A DNA stretch of 64,000 nt. Origin: Methylophaga pinxianii. Lineage in GTDB: Bacteria; Pseudomonadota; Gammaproteobacteria; Nitrosococcales; Methylophagaceae. The notes beneath the pieces were generated by a model. It did not search any database. It was not told where the DNA came from and saw nothing but the letters and a program-made list of their open reading frames with translations. Shown here in pieces: positions 55,254-64,000 of the stretch. The DNA lies in NCBI RefSeq assembly GCF_020447225.1, contig NZ_JAJAEO010000181.1:17473-81472 (forward strand). Reading direction: 5' to 3'. The stretch's first letter is position 1, and every line of letters begins with the position of its first letter. Position numbers and translations under genes: made by a program.

Positions 55254-55284
55254 CTGGGGATGAATGTGAAACATTCCTCCCCAG
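55254..55284. terminator. Bidirectional terminator-type hairpin
   Basis: A 7-bp stem CTGGGGA/TCCCCAG continued by a single mismatch and a 6-bp stem GAATGT/ACATTC with loop GAA (55254-55284). It lies between convergent genes that end at 55246 and 55294. On the minus strand it is followed by the moderately T-rich AATCATTTT. Confidence 0.65.
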
Positions 55285-55293
55285 TGATGCGGC

Positions 55294-56571
55294 TTAACTG
55301 ACTGTTGAAACCTGCCTGACTTTATATAACTTAAAACCACTCTCTGGCAGGGTTGGCATTTTGTTATGGGGCACAAACAGATTCTGACTATTCACTTCAT
55401 ACTGGATTTCCTGAGTGAGTACTTTTAATGCGAGTTCCATCATTGCCAGTGTCAGCCATTCTCCAGCACAACGATGATGCTGCCAATAATCGCCTCCTCC
55501 CTGAGGGATCAAACTGAACTCATCGCTGTTGTTAGACAGAAAACGATCAGGCCAGAACTGCTCAGGATTTTGCCATAACCGATGATCATGATTTGTTCCA
55601 TACAGGTCGAGCATCACCCGGCGGCCCTGTGGGAAAGTATAACCTTGCCATTCAAATGTTTGCTTTACCTCAGCCACAGCTGCTGGAAAAAAAGGATAAA
55701 ATCGTCTGACTTCCTGCACAAAACGATGTCGTGCCATATGACTATCTAATCGTTCGGTTTCATGGGGAAACTGATGTAAGGCCAGAGCCGTTAACACTAC
55801 ATAATAGGTAATGGCCACAGTTGGACGCAGCACATTGAGTAACTCTACCGCGGCGACCTGTTCAGATAGCAGCGATGTGTCCAGCTGTTGGTGCATGGCA
55901 ATTTTATAAAGCGCTTTTTCCGGTTCGGCAGTTATTTGATTGGTTCGGGTTTGATGAATTAAATTTCGACACCATCTTTCCGTTAAACGCCGAGCATGGC
56001 GGCCTTGCCAATGACGAAAACCGACTTTGCTGGCCCCTTCAATCATATGAATAAACTGATGACTACGCTGCTTAACCTTATCATCATCTAAGGGCACACC
56101 TGCCCAATGGCAGATTGACTGGGTCAATAACTCTGCCACAGCCTCTTTTAACATTACCGGTGAATCACTTAAATGCCAGTCGTTAATCGCGGCTCGCCAG
56201 TACGAATGTGTAATTTGCACCAGTTCATCCAATGAGTCTTTGGTCATTAAGTTCATAAACATGGCTTTACGATGCCGATGCTCTTCCCCGTCCAGGCCTT
56301 GTACCCCCTGTTGACCAAACAGCGTCTTTTTGAGTCGGGTAGGGGCTGCTCCACCGCGCTGGAATTTATTTTCGTCATAAAACATTTTTGCGGCTTCATG
56401 ACCCAGTATGCATATAGTGGGTTTCATCAGTAAGCGCGTTTCAAACAGATCGCTATTCATCTGCTGACAACGGTTGCGGATGAAGTCATAACCTTCTCGT
56501 TTTAAAGCTAGAGTACTGTCAAAGGATGTGTCACGTGGTATAGATAGAGGCAGGGAGTTGCTATCAGACAT
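55294..56571 (-). CDS. CYP152-family cytochrome P450 (fatty-acid peroxygenase type)
   Basis: A 425-residue P450 of the peroxygenase class, which uses H2O2 rather than a reductase. Signs: TLFGQQGVQGLDGEEHRHRK, the RPTVAI motif (Arg249-Pro250) that replaces the usual acid-alcohol pair and anchors the fatty-acid carboxylate, ExxR as EVRR (287-290) and the heme loop GGGDYWQHHRCAGE with Cys368 as iron ligand. Gln91 sits where P450-BSbeta has Gln85 and OleT has His85, so hydroxylation seems likelier than decarboxylation to alkenes. No signal peptide. Convergent with the ferritin-like gene. 511 bases separate its start from metH. Confidence 0.88.
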   Translation of the reverse strand: MSDSNSLPLSIPRDTSFDSTLALKREGYDFIRNRCQQMNSDLFETRLLMKPTICILGHEAAKMFYDENKFQRGGAAPTRLKKTLFGQQGVQGLDGEEHRHRKAMFMNLMTKDSLDELVQITHSYWRAAINDWHLSDSPVMLKEAVAELLTQSICHWAGVPLDDDKVKQRSHQFIHMIEGASKVGFRHWQGRHARRLTERWCRNLIHQTRTNQITAEPEKALYKIAMHQQLDTSLLSEQVAAVELLNVLRPTVAITYYVVLTALALHQFPHETERLDSHMARHRFVQEVRRFYPFFPAAVAEVKQTFEWQGYTFPQGRRVMLDLYGTNHDHRLWQNPEQFWPDRFLSNNSDEFSLIPQGGGDYWQHHRCAGEWLTLAMMELALKVLTQEIQYEVNSQNLFVPHNKMPTLPESGFKLYKVRQVSTVS

Positions 56572-57082
56572 AGATCATCCTTTTATTAAGCAAGGTTTAA
56601 TCTGGACAGCTATTAATACCGAAAATTCATTTATAAATACTCCATTGGGAATGGTTGTTTATCGAAAAGAATTTACTCTGTCATTCATAATAAATTCATC
56701 AGCTTACTTCAGATAATCTGGTTGAAAATACCTTCAATACCCGTGGTGCTGGGGGGCAGTTTGATAATTTAATTTTATAGTGCCTTGTTTATTACTAAAT
56801 GTCATAAAATAATGGATCAAGTAAAGTTACCAGGCCGAAAATATTTGGCATCAGTTTCTCTTACTTAATAGAAGTTGAACATGGCAGAAGCATCAACATG
56901 ATCTGTTATAATCAGACGTTTTATCTAACAGGGGCTGGTATTTTTAAGCTCAAATGCGTTGTAAGTGAAATTGATAGCACAGTGACATCGCATTATCTCC
57001 CTTATGATAAAAAATGTGCCTTCAGTATTGGAGGCTCTATACGACAAAACAGACCTTATAACTCTCTGACAGGAAAATCGTT
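56572..57082. other. Long intergenic region upstream of metH and P450
   Basis: A 511-base region between the divergent P450 and metH genes. It is AT rich and must contain promoters for both. A 62-codon frame at 56898-57086 overlaps the metH start and lacks a ribosome-binding site; it is not accepted. I looked for SAM, SAH and cobalamin riboswitch signatures and saw no convincing core. Confidence 0.4.
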
Positions 57083-60000
57083 TTGACCACAGCTTCTCAT
57101 CAAATCCGCAGTCTGCTTGAACAAAAGATCCTGATCCTTGATGGTGGCATGGGGACTATGCTGCAAAGTTATAAATTGAGCGAAGCGGATTTTCGCGGAG
57201 AACGCTTTGCCAATCATCCTTGTGATGTTAAAGGTAATAACGATTTATTGTCATTGACTCAGCCGCAGATCATCCGCGATATTCATCGGGCGTATTTTGA
57301 GGCCGGTGCTGATATTGTTGAAACTAATACCTTTAACGGCACATCAATCGCCATGGCGGATTACCAGATGGAAGATCTGGTGTATGAGTTAAACAAAGTC
57401 TCGGCACAACTTGCCCGTGAAGTGGCCGATGAATTTACGGCCAGCAATCCCGACAAACCACGTTTTGTCACCGGCGTATTAGGCCCTACCAATCGTACTG
57501 CCAGTATTTCACCGGATGTAAATAATCCCGGTTTTCGTAATGTGAGTTTTGACCAGCTGGTAGAAGCCTATCGGGAAGCAATTCGCGGGCTGGTGGATGG
57601 CGGCAGTGATCTGCTGTTAGTAGAAACCGTGTTTGATACGTTAAATGCCAAAGCCGCGTTATTTGCTATCGAACAATATTTTGAAGAGCACGATGTACAT
57701 TTACCGGTGATGATATCCGGCACCATTACTGATGCCAGTGGCCGTACGCTCTCCGGCCAGACTGCTGAAGCTTTCTGGAACTCATTATCACATGTGCAGC
57801 CGTTATCCATCGGTTTGAATTGTGCATTGGGTGCCGAGCAATTACGTCAGTATGTTGAAGAGCTGTCCACTATCTCCACCAGTTATGTCAGTGCCCATCC
57901 CAATGCCGGACTGCCAAATGAGTTTGGTGAATATGATGAATCACCTGAAGCGATGGCGATTCACATCAGAGAATGGGCTGAAGCCGGTTTTCTGAATATT
58001 ATCGGTGGTTGTTGTGGCACGACGCCAGCACATATCAAAGCGATTGCTGAGGCAGTCGAAGGGATCAAACCTCGCCAGCGGGTTGAAAATAAACATTATT
58101 GTCGTCTCAGTGGTCTGGAACCATTGACTATCACACCGGAAAGCCTGTTTGTAAATATAGGTGAACGTACCAATGTGACCGGTTCTCTTAGGTTTGCCAA
58201 ACTGATCAAGGAAGGAGATTACGACACCGCTCTGGAAGTTGCTCGCCAGCAAGTTGAAAATGGTGCGCAAATCATCGATATCAATATGGATGAAGGCATG
58301 CTCGACTCGCAGGATGCGATGGTGACTTTCCTCAATCTGGTCGCAGCAGAACCTGATATCAGTCGCGTTCCCATTATGATTGACTCTTCCAAATGGGAAA
58401 TCATTGAAGCCGGTCTGAAATGTATTCAGGGCAAAGGCATTGTGAACTCCATCAGCTTAAAAGAAGGCGAAGCCAAGTTTATTGAACAGGCCAAACTGGT
58501 CCGTCGTTATGGCGCAGCCGTTATTGTTATGGCGTTTGATGAAGATGGCCAGGCCGATACTCGCGAGCGTAAACGGGAAATCTGTACCCGCAGTTACGAG
58601 ATCCTCACGGAAAAAGTGCATTTTCCTGCCGAAGATATCATTTTTGATCCGAATATTTTTGCTGTGGCGACCGGCATTGATGAACATAACAATTATGCGG
58701 TGGATTTTATTGAAGCCACTCGTGATATCAAGCAAAGTCTGCCCCATGCCATGGTCAGTGGTGGTGTTTCCAACGTGTCGTTTTCGTTCCGTGGCAATAA
58801 CCCGGTACGTGAAGCAATCCATGCGGTGTTTCTCTATCACACTATCAAAGCCGGAATGGATATGGGTATTGTCAATGCCGGGCAGCTGGCGATTTATGAC
58901 GATTTACCGGAAGAATTACGTGAGCGCGTCGAAGATGTCATCTTAAACCGCCGTAATGATGCTACTGATCGCTTGCTGGAAATTGCCGATAAATACAAAG
59001 GTGATGGCAGCGTTGAGAAAAAAGAAGATATGCAGTGGCGCAGCCTGCCGGTGGTTAAACGGCTGGAATATGCGTTAGTTAAAGGTATTGCTGATTTTGT
59101 TGAAGAAGATACCGAGCTGGCGCGTCAGGAATATGCCAAGCCATTGGAGGTCATTGAAGGGCCATTAATGGACGGCATGAATGTGGTCGGTGATCTATTT
59201 GGTGAAGGCAAAATGTTTTTGCCGCAAGTGGTCAAGTCCGCCAGGGTAATGAAAAAAGCCGTTGCCTATCTGATGCCGTTTATCGAACTGGAAAAAGACG
59301 ACAGCACCGTCAGTAGCAGTAACGGTAAGATTCTGATGGCGACGGTGAAAGGCGATGTCCACGATATCGGCAAGAATATTGTCGGTGTGGTGTTGCAGTG
59401 TAATAACTTCGAGATCATTGATCTAGGTGTAATGGTACCTGCCGCAACCATTCTGGAAACGGCACGCAAGGAAAATGTCGATATTATCGGTCTGTCGGGT
59501 TTGATTACACCTTCACTGGAAGAAATGGCGCATATGGCCAAGGAAATGGAACGCCTGGGTTTTGAAATCCCCTTAATGATTGGTGGGGCCACCACGTCAC
59601 TGATTCATACCGCGGTCAAGATTGATCCGAATTATCACGGCCCGGTGATTTATGTAAAAGATGCATCGCGTGCGGTCGGTGTGGCACAGAATCTGGTCAG
59701 TAAAATCACCCGCGATGACTTTGTTGACAAAATCAAAACCGATTATCAAAGCAAACGCGATCAGCATAAAGGCCGTAAATCCACCCGCCGATTACTGACC
59801 TTGAAACAGGCGCGCGCCAATAAAACCAAAATCGATTGGCCGGCTTATCAACCGGTAAAACCGGCCCAGATCGGAATTCAGGTGTTTGATGACTATCCAT
59901 TGCAGGAACTGGTGGATCGTATCGACTGGACACCATTTTTCCAGTCATGGGAATTAGCCGGCAGATATCCCCGTATTTTGACCGATGAAATTGTCGGTGA

Positions 60001-60781
60001 ACATGCGACGCATTTGTTTGAAGATGCGAAAAAAATGCTTAAACAGATTGTTGATGAAAAATGGCTTAAAGCACGCGCAGTAATCGGTTTATTCCCGGCC
60101 AACAGTGTGGGTGATGATGATATCGAAATTTATACCGATGACAGTCGTCAGCAGGTATTAATGAAATTGCATTCATTGCGTCAACAAGCCGAGAAACCGC
60201 CTGGCCGACCTAATGCTGCATTAGCTGACTTTCTGGCTCCGAAAGAAAGTGGCGTCGAGGACTATATCGGCGCCTTTGCAGTTACCGCCGGAATTGGCAT
60301 TGATGAGCATATTGAACGTTTTGAGGCCGATCATGATGACTATCACAGCATTATGGTCAAAGCGCTGGCCGACCGGCTGGCAGAAGCCTTAGCCGAGCGT
60401 ATGCATGAACGGGTACGCAAGGAATTCTGGGGCTATAAAAAAGACGAACAGCTGGAAAATGAAGATCTGATTGATGAGAAATACCAGGGGATCCGTCCAG
60501 CTCCAGGTTACCCTGCTTGCCCTGATCATACTGAAAAAGGCCTGTTATGGGAGTTGTTGGATGTTGAAAAACGTATCGGCATGACCCTGACAGAAAGTTT
60601 TGCCATGTTGCCAACGGCTGCGGTCAGCGGCTTCTATTTTGCCCATCCGGAATCCCGCTATTTTGGATTAGGTAAAATCAGTGAAGATCAGGTCAAGGAT
60701 TATGCAAAACGTAAAAACTGGTCACTAGACTATGCCGAACGTTGGTTGGCGCCGGCATTATCCTATGATGGCGATGATTGA
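57083..60781 (+). CDS. metH: Cobalamin-dependent methionine synthase
   Basis: Transfers a methyl group from methyltetrahydrofolate through cobalamin to homocysteine. All domains are present in 1232 residues: homocysteine domain (1-330) with [12 protein letters not shown] and zinc Cys in GLNCALG and [13 protein letters not shown]; pterin domain (about 350-620) with [11 protein letters not shown]; cap and cobalamin domain with [18 protein letters not shown] (base-off His760), [11 protein letters not shown] and GGATTS; activation domain (about 930-1232) with [12 protein letters not shown] for SAM. The start is a TTG at 57083 with AGGA nine bases upstream. Confidence 0.96.
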   Translation: MTTASHQIRSLLEQKILILDGGMGTMLQSYKLSEADFRGERFANHPCDVKGNNDLLSLTQPQIIRDIHRAYFEAGADIVETNTFNGTSIAMADYQMEDLVYELNKVSAQLAREVADEFTASNPDKPRFVTGVLGPTNRTASISPDVNNPGFRNVSFDQLVEAYREAIRGLVDGGSDLLLVETVFDTLNAKAALFAIEQYFEEHDVHLPVMISGTITDASGRTLSGQTAEAFWNSLSHVQPLSIGLNCALGAEQLRQYVEELSTISTSYVSAHPNAGLPNEFGEYDESPEAMAIHIREWAEAGFLNIIGGCCGTTPAHIKAIAEAVEGIKPRQRVENKHYCRLSGLEPLTITPESLFVNIGERTNVTGSLRFAKLIKEGDYDTALEVARQQVENGAQIIDINMDEGMLDSQDAMVTFLNLVAAEPDISRVPIMIDSSKWEIIEAGLKCIQGKGIVNSISLKEGEAKFIEQAKLVRRYGAAVIVMAFDEDGQADTRERKREICTRSYEILTEKVHFPAEDIIFDPNIFAVATGIDEHNNYAVDFIEATRDIKQSLPHAMVSGGVSNVSFSFRGNNPVREAIHAVFLYHTIKAGMDMGIVNAGQLAIYDDLPEELRERVEDVILNRRNDATDRLLEIADKYKGDGSVEKKEDMQWRSLPVVKRLEYALVKGIADFVEEDTELARQEYAKPLEVIEGPLMDGMNVVGDLFGEGKMFLPQVVKSARVMKKAVAYLMPFIELEKDDSTVSSSNGKILMATVKGDVHDIGKNIVGVVLQCNNFEIIDLGVMVPAATILETARKENVDIIGLSGLITPSLEEMAHMAKEMERLGFEIPLMIGGATTSLIHTAVKIDPNYHGPVIYVKDASRAVGVAQNLVSKITRDDFVDKIKTDYQSKRDQHKGRKSTRRLLTLKQARANKTKIDWPAYQPVKPAQIGIQVFDDYPLQELVDRIDWTPFFQSWELAGRYPRILTDEIVGEHATHLFEDAKKMLKQIVDEKWLKARAVIGLFPANSVGDDDIEIYTDDSRQQVLMKLHSLRQQAEKPPGRPNAALADFLAPKESGVEDYIGAFAVTAGIGIDEHIERFEADHDDYHSIMVKALADRLAEALAERMHERVRKEFWGYKKDEQLENEDLIDEKYQGIRPAPGYPACPDHTEKGLLWELLDVEKRIGMTLTESFAMLPTAAVSGFYFAHPESRYFGLGKISEDQVKDYAKRKNWSLDYAERWLAPALSYDGDD

Positions 60782-60856
60782 TGAATGAATGACCCAAAAA
60801 GCCCGTTCTTAAAACAGTGTTTAACCCATTAATTATAAGAAAGGGGAGGTTTAGCG

Positions 60857-61060
60857 ATGCATGAAGATATCGTAGATATTCAAACGCGCATGGCGTTTCA
60901 GGATGGTGTGATTGAACAACTGAATCAGGTGGTCACCGATCAGCAACAGCAGATAGATCGACTGGAACGGCGGATGGAAAAACTGCTTGGTCAGGTGGAA
61001 GCCATGCAGGCAGATCAATTAATCCAGCAGGCGAATGAACCGCCACCACCGCATTATTAA
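60857..61060 (+). CDS. slyX: SlyX family protein
   Basis: A 67-residue coiled-coil protein of the SlyX family, role unknown. VDIQTRMAFQDGVIEQLNQV and DQQQQIDRLERRMEKLLGQV make a parallel coiled coil, and the end is the typical PPPPHY. GGGGAGG lies about ten bases upstream of the ATG. tmcA starts 16 bases downstream on the same strand. Confidence 0.93.
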   Translation: MHEDIVDIQTRMAFQDGVIEQLNQVVTDQQQQIDRLERRMEKLLGQVEAMQADQLIQQANEPPPPHY

Positions 61061-61075
61061 TTCTGTCCAGCGTCG

Positions 61076-63106
61076 ATGAAGTTAAATAAGCCGCCCAGGC
61101 GATGTTTGCTGATTAAAGAAGAAGTTGAGCTTGTTCATCAAACTGCGGAAGCCTTGCTGGCATTCTGGCAGCCTGACTCTCATATTTGGCTCACCGATGC
61201 TTCACAGGCATCAGCGGATAAAAAAACTCAACAACAGGCACGTCAATTCCTCGGACAAGAATTCGATGTAGTGGTGTTTGATGCGACTCAGGAATTCAAT
61301 GCTGATAGCTTTGCCGCCGTTATTGGCACTATCCGCGCGGGTGGTTTGTTGCTTATGCTGCTACCTGAAAAAAGCCATACTTCCAACTGGTATCAACGGT
61401 TTGAGCAGATTATTGAGCGTTATCAAGCTGACTTTGCAGAGTTTCATCAATGGCTGCCAGGCAGAATACTGCCAGGTGACTTTCGTCCGGAACATAACCC
61501 GGATAAAGCATTTCAACTAACCCCAGATCAACAAAATGCATTAAGTCTTATCCATAAAACAGCCTTTGGTCATCGGCGCCGACCCTTATTAATTACTTCT
61601 GACAGAGGTCGTGGCAAAACAGCCTTGCTGGGAGTTGCGGCAGCGGAGCTGATTCGTCAGGGAAAGCAAAAGATTTTAGTCACAGCACCCAGCTATGCCA
61701 GTGTCGAAACCTTGTTTAAACACGCTGCCAGCGAATTAAAAAATGCTCAGCTTGGACATGGGCAGTTATTCAGCGATGGCAGCGAGATTCAGTTTGTTGC
61801 ACCGGATGCCCTGCTGGAGAATGAGCTGGAAGCCGATGTATTGCTGGTCGATGAAGCCGCAGCTCTGACCTTGCCGATGCTCAAACTGATGCTACAGCGC
61901 TATTCACGTATTATTTTTGCGACGACACTGCATGGTTACGAGGGCAGTGGCCGTGGATTTAAATTGCAGTTCCAGCAAGTCCTTGATCAGCAAACACCAG
62001 ATTGGCGACAAATTGAATTAATGCAACCGGTTCGCTGGAATTTAGGTGATATATTGGAACAGTTCAGTTTTGAGCTCTGTTTGCTGGATGCCGAACCGGT
62101 CGCAGAACAATTGATTGTGGATCTGGGTATAGAAAAGCTTCAGGTTAAAAAGCTTACTGCAGCAGAATTATTACAGGACAAAGCGCTATTACGACAATGC
62201 TTTGGCCTGATGGTGACGGCGCATTACCGTACCCGGCCATCTGATCTGCAAATGCTGCTGGATCGTGATGATATGTGGTTACTTGGGGTATTTAATCAGC
62301 AGCAACTGGTTGCCAGTGCGTGGTTAGTCGCCGAAGGCCCGATTAATCCTCGATTGGCTGCTGCAGTATTTGCAGGTGAACGTCGGCTAAATGGTCATTT
62401 GTTACCGCAGACCTTATTAGCTCATTCAGGCATGAGTATTGCCGGTGAATATCATTATCAGAGAATCGTGCGGATTGCTGTACATCCTGCCCTGCAGAAT
62501 CGTGGCATAGGACAGTATTTAGTAAATGCTTTGAATAGTTATTTACCGAAAAATACCGATATATTAGGTTGCAGCTTTGCGGCCAGTGAAGCACTGGTGC
62601 GCTTCTGGCAAAACAATGATTTTCGATTGATGCGAGTCGGCGCTCATAGTGATCATATCAGTGGACGTCATGCGGTGATTCTCGGTAAACCAATCAGTCC
62701 TGCTGGGCGGCAGCTCATAGAACAAACCCAGCAACGCCTGATGCAACAATGGCCGGATTTATTACATAGTCAGTTATCTCAGCTTGAAGCAAGCCTGATT
62801 CCGTTATTAACACAGCTGTTACCTGAGTCCGAACTAGCGTTAAGCGCGATTGATGAAGAGGAAATCACCGCTTTTGCTTTTCAAAAGCGGCACTACGATG
62901 CCTGTCAGATTGCACTTAGAAAGTTTGTTTTGAATTGCGTTGCGCAGCAGCGATTTTTATCGTTATCTATATTACTGCAAGGTATTTGTCTGATGTTTGT
63001 ACTGCAGCAACAGCCCATATCCAACGTCTGTAGACAGCTACATCTAAAAGGTAAACAGGATCTGCTGGGTCAATTACGCGAAGCTATACGCATTTTATTG
63101 CTCTGA
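61076..63106 (+). CDS. tmcA: tRNA(Met) cytidine acetyltransferase TmcA
   Basis: Makes N4-acetylcytidine at the wobble position of elongator tRNA(Met), which improves decoding accuracy; it uses acetyl-CoA and ATP. The 676-residue protein has an N-terminal domain, an RNA-helicase-like ATPase core with Walker A TSDRGRGKTALL and Walker B VLLVDEAAALTLPML. A GNAT acetyltransferase domain is seen in IVRIAVHPALQNRGIGQYLV, with AASEALVRFWQ downstream. A C-terminal tRNA-binding tail follows. It overlaps the convergent Rieske gene by 12 bases. Confidence 0.95.
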   Translation: MKLNKPPRRCLLIKEEVELVHQTAEALLAFWQPDSHIWLTDASQASADKKTQQQARQFLGQEFDVVVFDATQEFNADSFAAVIGTIRAGGLLLMLLPEKSHTSNWYQRFEQIIERYQADFAEFHQWLPGRILPGDFRPEHNPDKAFQLTPDQQNALSLIHKTAFGHRRRPLLITSDRGRGKTALLGVAAAELIRQGKQKILVTAPSYASVETLFKHAASELKNAQLGHGQLFSDGSEIQFVAPDALLENELEADVLLVDEAAALTLPMLKLMLQRYSRIIFATTLHGYEGSGRGFKLQFQQVLDQQTPDWRQIELMQPVRWNLGDILEQFSFELCLLDAEPVAEQLIVDLGIEKLQVKKLTAAELLQDKALLRQCFGLMVTAHYRTRPSDLQMLLDRDDMWLLGVFNQQQLVASAWLVAEGPINPRLAAAVFAGERRLNGHLLPQTLLAHSGMSIAGEYHYQRIVRIAVHPALQNRGIGQYLVNALNSYLPKNTDILGCSFAASEALVRFWQNNDFRLMRVGAHSDHISGRHAVILGKPISPAGRQLIEQTQQRLMQQWPDLLHSQLSQLEASLIPLLTQLLPESELALSAIDEEEITAFAFQKRHYDACQIALRKFVLNCVAQQRFLSLSILLQGICLMFVLQQQPISNVCRQLHLKGKQDLLGQLREAIRILLL

Positions 63107-63439
63107 TACCAGGTAAAGATCGCCTTTTTCATCTGTTTCTGTGTTCAGGGCTGTCAGACTTTGTCCACGACAGGGGCCAGAAATACAGTAACCCTCTTCC
63201 AGAGTAAACAACGCACCATGAGTTGAGCATTGAATATGCGTCTCTTCCAGCGATAGAAATTTGTCCGGTTGCCAGTTCAGTGGAATGCCTAAATGCGGAC
63301 AGTGATTCAGATAGGTACGAATTTGCTTGCCTTGACGAAGCACCACAATATCCAGCTCACCTTCTGCTAAGGGAATTTGAAAACCATAGCTTTGATGGTC
63401 TTTCAGGTCTTTGGTATGGCAAACAAATTTTTTCATCAT
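63095..63439 (-). CDS. Rieske 2Fe-2S protein
   Basis: A 114-residue soluble ferredoxin-like electron carrier. The cluster is held by Cys and His of HCPHLGIP (CxH) and of QCSTHGALF (CxxH), as in NirD- and biphenyl-ferredoxin-like proteins. GYCISGPCRGQSLTAL follows the second site as in the family. No oxygenase partner is adjacent; the upstream gene is a PfkB kinase, two bases from its stop. The electron acceptor is therefore unknown. Confidence 0.88.
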   Translation of the reverse strand: MMKKFVCHTKDLKDHQSYGFQIPLAEGELDIVVLRQGKQIRTYLNHCPHLGIPLNWQPDKFLSLEETHIQCSTHGALFTLEEGYCISGPCRGQSLTALNTETDEKGDLYLVSEQ

Positions 63440-63441
63440 AA

Positions 63442-64000
63442 TTAAACGAGATTTTCAAAACCATATTGTTGGCATTTTCTGGCGGCGAGCTGGCTGGCAA
63501 ACTGCAGACTTTCATTAAGCGAACGGTTTGCTACCAGACGATGAATCATGCCGGCATTAAAGGTATCACCAGCGCCCAGACTATCTACTACCCGATCGAG
63601 TTGTGGAGCGGCTGAATAAATTATTTCACCATTGTGCCAGCCATAAGCGCCTTCTGCACCCCAGGTGAGCGTCGCTTGATAGTTTGCGGGAAGGATGGTC
63701 AGCATCTCTTCTGCTGAGCTAAATCCTTTGGCCTGAGCGTAATGCTTGGAAAAAAGTAACCAGTCGGCGAATTCGAATAAATGTTCAATCCCTTCTCGAG
63801 GTTTTTCAATTTCAAGGGAGATAGGCACATTTTGATTATTTTGCCGACAATGTTGCAGTATTTTTTCTAATTCTGGGACGTTGCGCCCTTCAAAGTGCAG
63901 CCAGTCAAATGAGGATAAATCGATTTGCTGAAAGGTTGCTAAGTCCACTTCCGGACAATCCCGGTAATGCACAATCGTGCGACTGCCATTTTGACGGTTC
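63442..64000 (-). CDS. PfkB-family sugar kinase, C-terminal part (5' end outside window)
   Basis: Ribokinase-fold kinase cut by the window edge; the reading frame stays open to base 64000. The available 186 residues or so begin with NRQNGSRTIVHYRDCPEVD, which resembles ketohexokinase-like members, and include the catalytic motif VVDSLGAGDTFNAGMIHRLV near the end, with Asp as base and the GAGD anion hole. The substrate is unknown; fructose or another keto-sugar is possible. The GTG at 63972 is internal. The stop is 2 bases before the start of the Rieske gene, so the two are co-transcribed. Confidence 0.85.
   Translation of the reverse strand, partial: NRQNGSRTIVHYRDCPEVDLATFQQIDLSSFDWLHFEGRNVPELEKILQHCRQNNQNVPISLEIEKPREGIEHLFEFADWLLFSKHYAQAKGFSSAEEMLTILPANYQATLTWGAEGAYGWHNGEIIYSAAPQLDRVVDSLGAGDTFNAGMIHRLVANRSLNESLQFASQLAARKCQQYGFENLV

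Noticed and set aside
56572-57082. Riboswitch (SAM, SAH or cobalamin) upstream of metH
   Set aside because: Searched by eye for the conserved cores; none found with convincing pairing.
56898-57086. 62-codon open frame overlapping the start of metH
   Set aside because: No ribosome-binding site and it overlaps the well-supported metH start in another frame; composition looks like noncoding AT-rich DNA.
1-64000. CRISPR arrays, tRNA/rRNA genes, insertion sequences, prophage
   Set aside because: No repeat-spacer pattern, tRNA core motif, transposase or phage gene was seen when reading the intergenic regions and proteins.

Overview
The window reads as a stretch of chromosome from a gammaproteobacterium of moderate GC content. 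Evidence for this is the gmk-rpoZ-spoT-ridA-recG-ubiC-ubiA run, a complete bioBFHCD operon, TmcA, SlyX, HemW and a MetH of E. coli type. A copper-storage-like Cys-rich protein, the iron ABC importer and many c-di-GMP proteins would suit an aquatic or methylotroph-like member (for example a Methylophaga relative), but the sequence alone does not prove the genus. No rRNA, tRNA, CRISPR array, insertion sequence or prophage was recognised. The region is compact, with many ATGA/TGATG overlaps and three tail-to-tail gene overlaps.

Layout. 1-5.1 kb: 3' part of threonine synthase, two small unknown proteins, hemW-rdgB-rph on the minus strand and yicC on the plus strand. 5.3-19.2 kb: a block lying between yicC and gmk, which adjoin in many gammaproteobacteria. 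It holds a FadL-type porin, a polytopic membrane protein with an internal duplication, a 7TM GGDEF protein, a 1523-residue CheB-CheR-PAS-LOV-PAS-GGDEF-EAL hybrid, a PEP-CTERM protein whose start seems frameshifted, and an iron(III) ABC importer behind a Fur-like box. 19.4-27.3 kb: gmk, rpoZ, spoT, ridA, recG, ubiC, ubiA and a secreted nuclease. 27.3-30.7 kb: an operon of a DUF1538 double-domain membrane protein, a PII-like protein and a CBS pair, then a GAF-GGDEF protein. 30.8-36.2 kb: comF diverging from the biotin operon. 36.1-43.8 kb: GST, PilZ protein, PIN-PhoH, MscS channel, ACR3/BASS-type carrier, ExoD-like protein, Vgb-like beta-propeller and a ZIP-like carrier. 44.1-50.1 kb: a membrane protein plus a 23-residue peptide, egtB-egtD, an Lrp regulator and leuA. 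50.3-56.6 kb: an accessory stress/metal block (HPAHEM-repeat protein, LEA lipoprotein, SDR, CBS protein behind a sigma-54 promoter, Cys-rich copper-storage-like protein, two ferritin-like bundles, a Pro-rich exported protein and a CYP152 peroxygenase). 57.1-64 kb: metH, slyX, tmcA, a Rieske protein and the end of a PfkB-type sugar kinase.

Themes. Three putative diguanylate cyclases, one of them also carrying an EAL domain, and one PilZ receptor suggest heavy c-di-GMP signalling, with one enzyme probably sensing blue light. Redox and metal handling recurs in ergothioneine synthesis, the Fur-linked iron import, the copper-storage-like protein, the ferritin-like proteins and the H2O2-using P450. 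Nucleotide-sensor modules (PII-like, CBS) sit next to an uncharacterised transporter and in the sigma-54 unit.
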